Shown here: in pieces, positions 35,989 through 44,572 of the stretch
Layout of the letters: every line of letters begins with the position of its first letter
Numbering within the stretch: the first letter of the stretch is position 1
Origin: AP-15 sp035538335
GTDB taxonomy: Bacteria; Pseudomonadota; Alphaproteobacteria; ATCC43930; CGMCC-115725
Length of the DNA: 64,000 nt
Assembly (NCBI GenBank): GCA_035538335.1
Contig: DATLKN010000051.1
Location: forward strand, 1 to 64,000
Direction of reading: 5' to 3'
Notes under the pieces: model-generated
The model's database searches: none
What the model was told of the DNA's origin: nothing
The model's input: the letters and a program-made list of their open reading frames with translations, nothing else
Position numbers and translations under genes: made by a program

Positions 35989-36825
35989 TCAGGGCGCCTG
36001 CTTGACCGAGCCGATCCGCCGGGCGGAGGGACGGCCGACCGTGCGCATCAGCCCGAGGATCGCCGCCAAGGTCACGAGATAGAAGAGGAGCTCGATGCCG
36101 CTCGGCCGGTCGCTGTAGCCGACGAGGATATGCAAGAGCGTGCCGAGCCAGCTCTGTTGCGCGAGCAGCCACGAGGTGTTCCACACCTGCGGCACAAGTG
36201 CCGGCACGAGGCCCGCCTGGTTCAGGAACATCGCGGCATTGGCGGCGAGCCCGGCGGCGAGCAGCAGCACCAGCCAGCCGACGACGTTGAGGAATTGCCC
36301 GGCCGGGATGATCAAGAGGCCGCGATAGAGCACTGCTCCGAGCCCCACGCCGGCCAACAGCCCGAGCGCGCCGCCGCCGAGCAGGCTGGCCGCGCCGGCG
36401 CCGCTGGACATCAGCCCATAGAGGAAGAGCACGGTCTCCGATCCCTCGCGCAGCACCGCGAACAGCGTCACCAGCGCCAATGCGGAGAGCGGCTTGGCGC
36501 CGACGCTGACGTCGTGCCCGACCTGCTTCATGCGGGCCGAGATCTCGCGGCCGTGGGCGCTCATCCAGGTGTTGTGCCAGGCCAGCATGCAGACGGCGGC
36601 GATCAGGATGCCGGCGTTGAGCAGCGCCTGGCCGCGTCCCTCGACCGACTCGGCTATGGCGCCGGCAAAGGCCGCGACGACGAGCGCGCCGGCGGCGCCG
36701 CCGAGGATTCCCATGCCGACCCAGCGGCCGCGGCCGGCGACCCCGCGCGTCGCGCCGAGCACGATCGCGACGATCAGCGCCGCCTCCAAAGTCTCGCGAA
36801 ACACGATCAGCGCGGAACCGAGCAT
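35989..36825 (-). CDS. FTR1-family high-affinity iron permease (EfeU-like)
   Basis: A 278-residue integral membrane protein with about seven hydrophobic segments and the two REXXE iron-binding motifs of FTR1/EfeU: RETLE at 10-14 in TM1 and REGSE in TM4. These move ferric iron formed by oxidation of ferrous iron. Its usual partners EfeO (periplasmic cupredoxin/M75) and EfeB (haem peroxidase) are absent nearby, so it is an orphan permease. ATG 36825 follows GAGGAG; a TTG one codon upstream is also in frame. A good sigma-70 promoter lies upstream. Confidence 0.9.
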   Translation of the reverse strand: MLGSALIVFRETLEAALIVAIVLGATRGVAGRGRWVGMGILGGAAGALVVAAFAGAIAESVEGRGQALLNAGILIAAVCMLAWHNTWMSAHGREISARMKQVGHDVSVGAKPLSALALVTLFAVLREGSETVLFLYGLMSSGAGAASLLGGGALGLLAGVGLGAVLYRGLLIIPAGQFLNVVGWLVLLLAAGLAANAAMFLNQAGLVPALVPQVWNTSWLLAQQSWLGTLLHILVGYSDRPSGIELLFYLVTLAAILGLMRTVGRPSARRIGSVKQAP

Positions 36826-36877
36826 CAAACTCCTCGCGTGCCGGCCAGCTTAGCGCATGCCGCCGCCGGAAGGAAAG

Positions 36878-36906
36878 AGGATATTGCGACTCATTCTGAA
36901 TTTCAA
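36878..36906 (-). promoter_or_regulatory. Promoter of the FTR1 gene with AT-rich spacer
   Basis: On the minus strand TTGAAA (36901-36906, five of six) and TATCCT (36878-36883, four of six) are 17 bases apart. The spacer TTCAGAATGAGTCGCAA is AT-rich against the local background and is a plausible site for an iron-responsive repressor, though it matches no consensus fully. Confidence 0.55.
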
Positions 36907-36969
36907 CAGTTCAAAACGCCGCAGCCTCGCGGCGTTCGATGCCGAGCGGGCGCACCGCCGCATCCGCCG

Positions 36970-37428
36970 TCAGCCGGCGGTGATGTTGTTGCGGAAGCCA
37001 AGCGGATCACCAATGTTGCGGATCGGTTCGAGGCTGCCGCCGGTGCCGCGCAGGACGAGCGTGCCGTAGCCGAAGATGCGCCCCAAGATCGACTGGTCGA
37101 CATCGACGCTTTCGATCTTGGCAAGGCTCATCTCGATCGTGTGGCGGCCGAACAGGCCCGCCTTGTAGATTACCCGGTGGCTGGTGATCGCCAGCTCGGT
37201 CGTCGTCCGCCGGATGAAGGCGCGGAACCCGGTCGTCGCGGCGAACAGCAGGAACACGCCGGCGCCGATCTCGAAGGCGGTCCGCCATTGCGGCAGCTCG
37301 AGCCCGCCCGCCGCCAGGGCCGCCGCGATCGCCAGCGGCACGATCGCCGGGAGATAGACGAACCAATGGAGCCTCGCCGAATAGACGACGCTTTCGCCCG
37401 GCTGCAACACCTTCATCACATACGACAT
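36970..37428 (-). CDS. PH-domain (bPH2-type) membrane protein
   Basis: A 152-residue protein. After VLQPGESVVYSARLHW there are two hydrophobic segments (about 23-42 and 50-68). A bacterial pleckstrin-homology-like domain of the YdbS/bPH_2 type follows, with TTELAITSHRVIYKAGLF, IEMSLAKIESVDVDQSILG and IFGYGTLVLRGTGG. The family is common but its role is unknown. ATG 37428 has GAGGAAA upstream; a later ATG at 37416 is possible. It diverges from the membrane protein at 37508. Confidence 0.85.
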   Translation of the reverse strand: MSYVMKVLQPGESVVYSARLHWFVYLPAIVPLAIAAALAAGGLELPQWRTAFEIGAGVFLLFAATTGFRAFIRRTTTELAITSHRVIYKAGLFGRHTIEMSLAKIESVDVDQSILGRIFGYGTLVLRGTGGSLEPIRNIGDPLGFRNNITAG

Positions 37429-37507
37429 CGTCGCAGGTTTCCTCGCCGGCCATTCCGGCCGAGCATAGCATGACGCCGACCCGTCCGGAGCCGTTGACGC
37501 CCGCTCG

Positions 37508-38287
37508 ATGAACATCCTCGCTCTCAAACTCGTCGCCAGCCCCTTGTTGATCGGCGCGGCCAGCCTCGTCGGACGGCGCTGGGGCCAGACGGTCGGCGGC
37601 TGGCTCGTCGGCCTGCCGCTGACCTCGGGGCCGGTCGCGTTCTTTCTCGCGCTCGATCACGGCACCGTCTTCGCCGCCAAGGCGGCCGGCGGCTCGCTCG
37701 CCGGCACGGCGGCCGAGGCGCTCTTCGCCCTCGCCTACGCCTTTGCCGCAAAGCGCCTCGCCTGGCCGCTGTCGTTCTGCGCCGGCGCCGCCGGTTTTGC
37801 CGCCGGCGCCGCGGCGATAGCGCTCCTGCGCCTGCCGCTCGCCGCGCTCTTTGTCGCCGCGCTCGCTGCGCTCGCCCTCGCTCTCGTCCTGTTGCCGCGC
37901 TATCCTTCGGGCGAGCGCCTCGTGCTCGCCCGCCCGCGCTGGGACATCCCCTTGCGCATGCTCGTCGCCACCACGCTGATCCTCGGCCTGACGCAGGCGG
38001 CGCCGATGCTCGGGGCGAGGCTCGCCGGCACGCTCGCGACCTTTCCGGTATTCGCCGCCGTTCTCAGCGTCTTCGCCCACCATGTCGAAGGCAAGGCGGC
38101 GGCGGCGCGGGTGCTGCGCGGGCTGCTTCTCGGGCTTTTCGGTTTCGTCGGCTTTTTCTACGTGCTGGCGGGCCTGCTCGAACGCACCGGCGTCGCCGCC
38201 GGATTTCTGCTTGCCAGCGCGGTGGCGCTGGCGACGCAGGGCGTCTCGCTCGCGATCCTGCGGCGGGCCGCGGCACGCTCCCGGTGA
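37508..38287 (+). CDS. Uncharacterised membrane protein with internal duplication
   Basis: A 259-residue, very hydrophobic protein with eight or more probable transmembrane segments and no recognised enzyme motif. The first half (from LLIGAASLVGRRWGQTVGGW) and second half (from LILGLTQAAPMLGARLAGTL) align over about 95 residues without large gaps, each followed by a Pro-containing TM segment, an A/L-rich helix and an LLR-type end. This suggests tandem duplication of a four- or five-helix unit, as in many small transporters. Its substrate is unknown. It stands alone between a divergent PH-domain gene and the second Liv operon. Confidence 0.78.
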   Translation: MNILALKLVASPLLIGAASLVGRRWGQTVGGWLVGLPLTSGPVAFFLALDHGTVFAAKAAGGSLAGTAAEALFALAYAFAAKRLAWPLSFCAGAAGFAAGAAAIALLRLPLAALFVAALAALALALVLLPRYPSGERLVLARPRWDIPLRMLVATTLILGLTQAAPMLGARLAGTLATFPVFAAVLSVFAHHVEGKAAAARVLRGLLLGLFGFVGFFYVLAGLLERTGVAAGFLLASAVALATQGVSLAILRRAAARSR

Positions 38288-38399
38288 CCCCGCGCGCCAT
38301 GGTCGCAGCCGCCCAGATTTTGCTTTCTTTTGCGCGCGCGCTGTGGGATAGCCCGGCGCATCGTCCGTCGTACATTCAAGATCAAAAGGGGGGGAGCGC

Positions 38400-39668
38400 A
38401 TGAAACACCGAATCTCTATGCCAAGCCTCGATCGCCGCAGCCTGATAAAGGCGGCCGCAGCGGTCGGTGTCGCGCAGGTCGCGGCGCCTTTCGTCGTCAC
38501 CGCGCGGGCCGCCGAAACGGTCAAGATCGGGCTCGACAACCCGCTGACCGGGACCTTCGCGGCGCTCGGCAAGAACGAGCTGATCGGAGCCAAGCTCGCG
38601 ATCGAGCAGATCAACGCCAAGGGCGGCATCCTCGGCCGCAAGGTCGAGTTGATCGTCGAGGATTCGACCAGCACCGACACCGCGACGGCCGTGCAAAAGG
38701 CCTTGAAGCTGATCGACCGGGACAAGGTCAATTTCCTGCTCGGCAACATCAACTCGGCGCTGGCGCAGGCGATGGCGAACACCACCTTTCAGAAGGGCGT
38801 GTTCCATATCGTGCCGGGCGGCCATACCGACACCGTGACCGGCACGCAGTGCCACTGGAACGTCTTCCGCGTGTGCAACACGACGCGCATGGAGACCAAC
38901 TCGGTTTCGAAGCTGCTGCTCACGAAGTACGGCAAGAAATGGTATTTCATCACCACCGACTACGCCTTCGGCCACTCGCTGCAGGAAGGGTTCGAGGCGA
39001 GCCTCAAGCAAGCGAACGGCACCAAGCTCGGCGCCGACTTCACGCCGCTCGGCACGACCGATTTCTCGGCCAACCTGATCAAGGCGCAATCGACCAAGCC
39101 CGACGCGCTGATCCTGTTGCTCGCGGGCGACGACATGATCAACTGCCTGAAGCAGTCGGTACAGTTCGGCCTCGACAAAAAGCTGCACATCGCCGGCGCG
39201 CAGCAGGAGCTCGAAGTCAACGAGGGCTTGCCGCCCAACGCGCTGTTCGGCGACTGGGTCTTCGAATGGTATTGGAAGCAGCCGGGCGTGCCGCATGTGG
39301 CGCAGTTCGTGGCCGACATCAGGAAGCGCAGCGGCGGCAAGGTGCCGACCGCGCGCACCTGGTTCGGCTATGCCTCGGTGTGGAGCTGCAAACTCGCCGC
39401 CGACAAGGCGAAGTCGCTGGAGGCGGTCAAGCTGGCGAAGGCGATGCAGGGCCTGGTGCTGCCTCCGGAAGTCGCGCTGATGCCGAACAATCCCTATTAC
39501 CGGGTTGGCGACAACCAGCTGATGCCGACGCTCTTCGTCGGCCACTCGCAGGCGGCGCCGAAGGGCAGCGACCCCGAGGATCTGTTCAAGGTGACGCAGC
39601 TCGTCAAGGGCGACCAGGCGGCGCTGCCGGTCAAGGACACCGGCTGCAAGATGACGTGGCCGGCGTGA
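38400..39668 (+). CDS. Periplasmic substrate-binding protein of the second Liv-type importer
   Basis: A 422-residue type I binding protein of the Leu/Ile/Val/amide family. The signal region has a twin-arginine-like pattern (LDRRSLIKAAAAVGVAQ) ending near ARA-A, so Tat export is possible. The mature protein starts TVKIGLDNPLTGTFA, with NAKGGILGRKVELIVEDS and TDYAFGHSLQEGFEASLK in the lobes. The ATG follows a purine run GGGGGGAG. It heads the operon with livH, livM, livG and livF, separated from livH by a family C repeat. The ligand is not known. Confidence 0.9.
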   Translation: MKHRISMPSLDRRSLIKAAAAVGVAQVAAPFVVTARAAETVKIGLDNPLTGTFAALGKNELIGAKLAIEQINAKGGILGRKVELIVEDSTSTDTATAVQKALKLIDRDKVNFLLGNINSALAQAMANTTFQKGVFHIVPGGHTDTVTGTQCHWNVFRVCNTTRMETNSVSKLLLTKYGKKWYFITTDYAFGHSLQEGFEASLKQANGTKLGADFTPLGTTDFSANLIKAQSTKPDALILLLAGDDMINCLKQSVQFGLDKKLHIAGAQQELEVNEGLPPNALFGDWVFEWYWKQPGVPHVAQFVADIRKRSGGKVPTARTWFGYASVWSCKLAADKAKSLEAVKLAKAMQGLVLPPEVALMPNNPYYRVGDNQLMPTLFVGHSQAAPKGSDPEDLFKVTQLVKGDQAALPVKDTGCKMTWPA

Positions 39669-39700
39669 TGGCACGATGGATGTAGCCGCTGCCGGAATTG

Positions 39701-39770
39701 GCCCCTCACCCTCCCGCGCCGCCGGTCCCTTCCTCTCCCCGCACACGGGGAGAGGGTTGGGTGAGGGGCC
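39701..39770. repeat. Family C palindromic repeat, copy 5
   Basis: Outer arms GCCCCTCACC and GGTGAGGGGC-like, with the inner hairpin CTCTCCCCG-CACA-CGGGGAGAG. It sits between the binding-protein gene and livH of the second Liv operon. Confidence 0.9.
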
Positions 39771-39788
39771 TCTGCGAGCGATCGCCGC

Positions 39789-40655
39789 ATGACGCAGCTG
39801 CTGCTCTTCAACATCTTCAATGGGCTGATCATCGGTGCGTTCTATGCGCTGATGGCGCTCGGGCTGTCGCTGATCCTCAACCTTTCGGGCGTCATTAATT
39901 TCGCGCATGGCGGGTTTCTCGCCGTCGGCGGCTATCTCGCCTACACGCTCGTCCCGTATCTCGGATACTGGGGCGCGCTGGTCGTCTCGCCCTTCCTCGT
40001 CGCCGCGATCGGCATCCTGGTCGAGCGTTTTCTGATCCGGCGGCTCTACGGCCGCGACCCGCTCTACAGCCTGCTGTTGACCTTCGGCCTCGCCTTTATG
40101 CTGCAGGACGGCACCCGCTTCATCTGGGGCGCGCAGAGCCTGCCCTTCCAGATCCCCAACTGGCTCGCGGCGCCGCTCAGCACCGATTACTTCTTTCTGA
40201 CCGGATATCGCGTCTTCATGATGCTGTTGGTCGCCGGCGCCGTGCTGGGGCTGTTCCTGATCTTGAACTATACGCGGCTGGGCTTGCGCATCCGCGCCGG
40301 CACGCTCGACCTCGAAACCGTTTCCGTGCTCGGCGTCAATGTGCGGATCCTGCGCAGCCTCAATTTCGGGCTCGGCATTTATCTGGCGGGGCTCGCCGGC
40401 GTGCTCGCCGTCGGCATGCTCGGGCTGGAGCCGACGGTCGGCGACAACCTGATCATGCCGAGCTTCATCGCGATCATCGTCGGCGGGCTCGGCAGCCTGC
40501 CCGGCACCCTGATCGGCGGCTTGCTGATCGGGGTGGCCTCGGGGGTCACGAGCGTCTTTTTGCCCTCGGCGAGCGAGGCCGTCATGTACGTGTTGATGGC
40601 GGCGGTGCTGATCGTGCGGCCGCGAGGCCTGTTCGGCGAGGAGGGGCGGTTCTGA
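39789..40655 (+). CDS. livH: Branched-chain-type ABC permease LivH (second operon)
   Basis: A 288-residue inner-membrane permease with NGLIIGAFYALMALGLSLIL, the GVINFAHGGF signature and the IIVGGLGSLPGTLIGGLL ATPase-contact loop. It forms half of the membrane channel with the LivM encoded next, whose ATG overlaps this stop by one base. It is diverged from the LivH at 12845, so the two importers probably differ in ligand. Confidence 0.92.
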   Translation: MTQLLLFNIFNGLIIGAFYALMALGLSLILNLSGVINFAHGGFLAVGGYLAYTLVPYLGYWGALVVSPFLVAAIGILVERFLIRRLYGRDPLYSLLLTFGLAFMLQDGTRFIWGAQSLPFQIPNWLAAPLSTDYFFLTGYRVFMMLLVAGAVLGLFLILNYTRLGLRIRAGTLDLETVSVLGVNVRILRSLNFGLGIYLAGLAGVLAVGMLGLEPTVGDNLIMPSFIAIIVGGLGSLPGTLIGGLLIGVASGVTSVFLPSASEAVMYVLMAAVLIVRPRGLFGEEGRF

Positions 40656-41605
40656 TGCCGGGCGGGATGAAGCGCGCCGCCGACCTCGCCGTCTGGCTGC
40701 TGCTCTTGACCGCGCCCTTCTGGCTGCCGGCGATCGGCAGCTATGTCGAGCTCGGCAGCCAGGTCGTCGTCTATGCGCTCGCGGCGATGGCGCTCAATTT
40801 CCTGCTCGGCTACACGGGCGTCCTCTCCTTCGGCCATGCCGCCTATTTCGGGCTCGGCGCCTACGGCACGGCGATGACGATCAAGTATCTGGTCCCGAGC
40901 ACCCCCGTCGGCATGCTGGTGGGCGTTCTCGTCGGCACCGGCGCGGCGGCGCTCGTCGGCCCGCTGATCGTGCGGCTGCGCGGCGTCTATTTCGCGATGT
41001 GCACGATCGCCTTCGGGCAGGTCTTCTACTTCATCGCCTTCCAGTGGCGCTCCGCCACCGGCGGTGACGACGGCGTCAGCGCCTGGCGCCGCATGCCGCT
41101 CGATCTCGGCTTCGCCCGCCTGGACATCCTCAACAATCCGAAGATGTTCTATTATTTCGTGCTGGCGGTGTTCGCGGTCAGCGTCGGGGCGATGGCGTTC
41201 CTGTTGCGCTCGCCCTTCGGCCGCACGCTCCTCGCGATCCGCGAGAACGAACGCCGCGCGCGCTTTCTCGGCATCCCGGTGGATCGCCACATCTGGCTCT
41301 CCTGGGTCATCTCCTGCCTTTTCGTCAGCCTCGCCGGCACGCTCTATTCGCTGATGAACAATTTCGTCGATCCGCGCGCCTTGCGCTGGGACCAGTCGGG
41401 CGAGTTCGTCATCATGGCCGTGCTCGGCGGCATGCGCTCGTTCTGGGGGCCGCTGATCGGCGCCGCGATCTTCCTCGTATTGCAGGACTATATTTCGAGC
41501 CGCACCGACAACTGGATGTCGTTCATCGGCCTCTTCTTCGTGCTGATCGTGCTGTTTTTCCCGCGCGGCTTGCTCGGCATCATCCGCCGCCGACCCGCTT
41601 CATGA
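40655..41605 (+). CDS. livM: Branched-chain-type ABC permease LivM (second operon)
   Basis: A 316-residue permease with LLGYTGVLSFGHAAYFGLGAY, the LivM signature, and VLGGMRSFWGPLIGAAIFL near the end. The N-terminus is hydrophobic after a short basic start. Unlike the operon at 10411-15050 it is not fused to LivG; the livG ATG overlaps its stop as ATGA. Confidence 0.92.
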   Translation: MPGGMKRAADLAVWLLLLTAPFWLPAIGSYVELGSQVVVYALAAMALNFLLGYTGVLSFGHAAYFGLGAYGTAMTIKYLVPSTPVGMLVGVLVGTGAAALVGPLIVRLRGVYFAMCTIAFGQVFYFIAFQWRSATGGDDGVSAWRRMPLDLGFARLDILNNPKMFYYFVLAVFAVSVGAMAFLLRSPFGRTLLAIRENERRARFLGIPVDRHIWLSWVISCLFVSLAGTLYSLMNNFVDPRALRWDQSGEFVIMAVLGGMRSFWGPLIGAAIFLVLQDYISSRTDNWMSFIGLFFVLIVLFFPRGLLGIIRRRPAS

Positions 41606-42351
41606 GCCTCTTGTCGGTCGAGCATGTGAGCCGCCGCTTCGGCAGCCTCGTCGCCGTCGACGACGTGTCGATGGCGGTCGAAGCGGGCGAATTGCGCGCC
41701 GTGATCGGCCCGAACGGCGCCGGCAAGACGACGTTCTTCAACCTGATCAGCGGCTTCCTGCGGCCGACCTCGGGGCATATCGTGTTTGACGGCGAGGACA
41801 TCACGCAGCTGTTGCCGGCGCGGCGCGTGTGGCGCGGCATCGCCCGCACCTTCCAGATCACCGAGGTATTTCCCGAGCTGTCGGTCTTCGAGAATTTGCG
41901 CATCGCGGCCGAGGTCGCCGCCGGATACCGGCGCAAGGCATGGCTCTCGCGCGCCGCCGGCGCCGCGATCGCCGCCCGCGTCGACGAGCTCGTCGAGATG
42001 GGCCGGCTCGGCGAGGTGCGCGGCCGCCTCGTCGGCGAACTCTCGCACGGCGACCAGCGGGCGACCGAGATCATGATGGCGCTGGCGCTGAAGCCGCGCC
42101 TGTTGCTGCTCGACGAGCCGACCGCCGGGATGGGCGAGGAGGAGACCCGGGCGGTGACCGAGCTGATCCGCCGCCTGCACCGCGCCGGCGGCCTTGCGAT
42201 CGTGCTGATCGAGCACGACATGCGCGTCATCTTTCATCTCGCCGAGCGCATCATGGTGTTGGCCGAGGGCGCCGTCCTCGCCGAGGGCACGCCGGCCGAG
42301 ATCGGGGCCAACGAAGAGGTGCAGGCGGCCTATCTGGGGCGCGCCGCATGA
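41602..42351 (+). CDS. livG: Branched-chain-type ABC ATPase LivG (second operon)
   Basis: A 249-residue ABC ATPase. Walker A GPNGAGKTTFFN, a LivG-specific Q-loop region with ARTFQITEVFPELSVFEN, signature LSHGDQRATEIMMAL, Walker B LLLLDEPTAGMG and switch His in LIEHDMRVI. It overlaps livM and livF as ATGA on both sides. Confidence 0.94.
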   Translation: MSLLSVEHVSRRFGSLVAVDDVSMAVEAGELRAVIGPNGAGKTTFFNLISGFLRPTSGHIVFDGEDITQLLPARRVWRGIARTFQITEVFPELSVFENLRIAAEVAAGYRRKAWLSRAAGAAIAARVDELVEMGRLGEVRGRLVGELSHGDQRATEIMMALALKPRLLLLDEPTAGMGEEETRAVTELIRRLHRAGGLAIVLIEHDMRVIFHLAERIMVLAEGAVLAEGTPAEIGANEEVQAAYLGRAA

Positions 42352-43082
42352 ACGCGCTCGAAGCGGAAGGCCTCAACACCTATTACGGCAAGAGCCACAT
42401 CCTGCACGGCGTCGGCGTCGCGGTGGAGGAGGGACGCATCACCGCGCTGTTGGGCCGCAACGGCGCCGGCAAGACGACGACCCTGCGCAGCCTGATGGGC
42501 CTGACGCCGCCGCGCGAAGGGCGCGTCGCGATCTTCGGGCACGAGACGACGCGCTGGCCCCCCTATCGCATCGCCGGGCTCGGCGTCGGCTATGTCCCGG
42601 AAGGCCGGCGGGTTTTCCCCAACCTGACCGTCGTCGAGAATTTGCGCGTGCCGGCGCAGCGCCCGGGCCCGTGGAACCAGGCGCGCGTCTTCGAGCTGTT
42701 CCCGCGGCTTGCCGAGCGCCGCGGCAATCGCGGACGGCAGCTGTCGGGCGGCGAGCAGGAAATGCTGGCGATCGCCCGCGCGCTGATCCTCAACCCGCGC
42801 CTGTTGATCCTCGACGAGCCGTCGCAAGGCCTCGCCCCGCTCGTCGTGCGCGAGGTCTTCGCGGTCGTCGCGCGGATGCGCGAGGAAGGCATCTCGGTGC
42901 TGCTCGTCGAGCAGAACGCGCGGATGAGCCTCGAAATCGCCGATCACGCCTATGTGCTCGACGACGGCAGCGTCGTCCATTCCGGCCCCGCCGCGGAGCT
43001 GCGGGCCGACGAGGCGCGCGTGCAGGCGCTCGCCGGCGCCAGCGCCGAAACCTCCTGGTCGGAAGCCGAGCCGGCGCGGTAG
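42348..43082 (+). CDS. livF: Branched-chain-type ABC ATPase LivF (second operon)
   Basis: A 244-residue ABC ATPase with Walker A GRNGAGKTTTLR, VPEGRRVFPNLTVVENL, signature LSGGEQEML, Walker B LLILDEPSQGLAP and LLVEQNARM, typical of LivF. Last gene of the second Liv operon, ending nine bases before the convergent CNNM-type gene. Confidence 0.94.
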   Translation: MNALEAEGLNTYYGKSHILHGVGVAVEEGRITALLGRNGAGKTTTLRSLMGLTPPREGRVAIFGHETTRWPPYRIAGLGVGYVPEGRRVFPNLTVVENLRVPAQRPGPWNQARVFELFPRLAERRGNRGRQLSGGEQEMLAIARALILNPRLLILDEPSQGLAPLVVREVFAVVARMREEGISVLLVEQNARMSLEIADHAYVLDDGSVVHSGPAAELRADEARVQALAGASAETSWSEAEPAR

Positions 43083-43091
43083 CGGCAGCCC

Positions 43092-44396
43092 TTATCCGCG
43101 CCGCGCCTTGACGCCGGCGGGCGAGACCAGCACGCGATCGACGCGGCGGCCGTCCATGTCCACCACCTCGAAGCTGTAGCCGGCCACCGTGACGCGGTCG
43201 GCGACCATCGGCACGCGGTTGAGCCGCGCCATCAGATAGCCGCCGAGCGTGTGAAAATCGGTGTCCTCGCCCGGCAGCCGCGACAGCGACAGCACCTGCT
43301 TCAATTCGTCGAGCCCGACCATGCCGTCGATCAGCCAGGTGCCGTCCTCGCGCCGCACGACGCGCTGGTCGGCCTCGCCGGTTTGCGGCAATTCGCCGAC
43401 CAGTGCCTCGAGGATATCGGTCAAGGTGACGAGCCCCTCGAGGTCGCCGTATTCGTCGACGATCAGCGCCATCGGCTCGCGCGAGGTCTTGAACACTTCG
43501 AGCGCGCGCAGCACCGTCACCGTGCTCGGCAGGTAAAGCGGCGGGCGCGTCGCCGCGCGCAGGTCGAAGGGCTGGCCCGAGATCGCCGCGGCGAGCAGGT
43601 CCTTGACCTGGACGATGCCGACGACCTGTTGCGTGCCGCCCTGCACGACCGGAAAGCGCGAATAGGCGCTGTCGCGGATCTTGCGGCGGTTTTCGGCCTC
43701 CGCATCGCCGAGGTCGAGCGACTCGATCTGGGTGCGCGGCGTCATCACCGTGCTGACCCGCCGGTCGCCGAGCCGCAAGGCCATCTCGACGATCGCGGTC
43801 TCGCCTTCCTGGATGTGCCCCGTCGCGGTGCCCTCGCGCAGCATGAAGCTGATTTCCTCGTCGGTCACCGGCGCCGGCCCCTCGCTGCGCAGCGGCAACA
43901 GGCGCAGCACCAGCGAGGTCGAAACGCTCAAGAGGCGCTCGATCGGCGCGCCGATGCGCGCCAGCGCCCGCATCGCGCGGGCGAGCCGGGCGGCGATGCG
44001 CTCGGCATGGGCGAGCGCGATGCGCTTCGGCGCCAGCTCGCCGATGATCAGCGCGAGATACGAAATGCCGATGACGACGACGGCCATGCTGATCGCATGC
44101 GCGTAGTGGCGGAGCGCCGGAAAGGATTCGAGAAGATCCTGCAGCTTCTCGCCGAGGGTCGCCTGCCCGAAGGTGCCGGAGAGGACGGCGATCAGCGTGA
44201 TGCCGATCTGCACCGTCGATAACAGGCGCGCCGGGTCGGCCTTCAATTCAAGGGCCGCCTGCGCCCCCGGGCTGCCGCTGTCGGCGACCGGCTGCAGCCG
44301 CGCCTTGCGGGCCGAGATCAGCGCGATTTCCGCCATCGCGAAAAACCCGTTGACGATGATCAACAGGAGCACGACCGAGAGTTGCAGCGCCAGCAT
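43092..44396 (-). CDS. CNNM/HlyC-CorC-type membrane protein (DUF21, CBS pair, CorC domain)
   Basis: A 434-residue protein. The DUF21/CNNM transmembrane domain occupies about 1-190 (VVLLLIIVNGFFAMAEIALI, ISYLALIIGELAPKRIALA). Two CBS domains follow (VMTPRTQIESLDL...VGIVQVKDLL and RPPLYLPSTVTVLRALEVFK...YGDLEGLVTLTDI), and a C-terminal CorC_HlyC domain ends the protein (VADRVTVAGYSFEVVDMDGR). CNNM proteins export or regulate magnesium; the older name haemolysin is misleading. A soluble CorC-type relative begins at 63582. Confidence 0.9.
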   Translation of the reverse strand: MLALQLSVVLLLIIVNGFFAMAEIALISARKARLQPVADSGSPGAQAALELKADPARLLSTVQIGITLIAVLSGTFGQATLGEKLQDLLESFPALRHYAHAISMAVVVIGISYLALIIGELAPKRIALAHAERIAARLARAMRALARIGAPIERLLSVSTSLVLRLLPLRSEGPAPVTDEEISFMLREGTATGHIQEGETAIVEMALRLGDRRVSTVMTPRTQIESLDLGDAEAENRRKIRDSAYSRFPVVQGGTQQVVGIVQVKDLLAAAISGQPFDLRAATRPPLYLPSTVTVLRALEVFKTSREPMALIVDEYGDLEGLVTLTDILEALVGELPQTGEADQRVVRREDGTWLIDGMVGLDELKQVLSLSRLPGEDTDFHTLGGYLMARLNRVPMVADRVTVAGYSFEVVDMDGRRVDRVLVSPAGVKARRG

Positions 44397-44534
44397 CGCA
44401 ATCGCCTATCGGGTTTGCGCCGGCTGCGCGAGGGGCGGCCCTTCGGCGCGCCGCCTCGCCGCCCTTTCCGCAACCTACCGGATTTTCGCCGACTCGTCGT
44501 CAGTGCCGGCGGCGGGAGGGCGCAAGGGCTGCCA

Positions 44535-44560
44535 TGGGTCCCGGCCGTCGCCGGGACGAC
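44535..44560. repeat. Family A half element, copy 4
   Basis: A single half with core TCCCGGCCGTCGCCGGGA, 12 bases beyond the stop of rpsD. No inverted partner is visible nearby. Confidence 0.7.
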
Positions 44561-44572
44561 TGGGCAAGAGGG

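Noticed and set aside
43092..44396. Haemolysin as the function of the CNNM/CorC-type protein
   Set aside because: The DUF21-CBS-CorC_HlyC layout is that of magnesium or cobalt transport-related CNNM proteins. The haemolysin name comes from an old, doubtful annotation.
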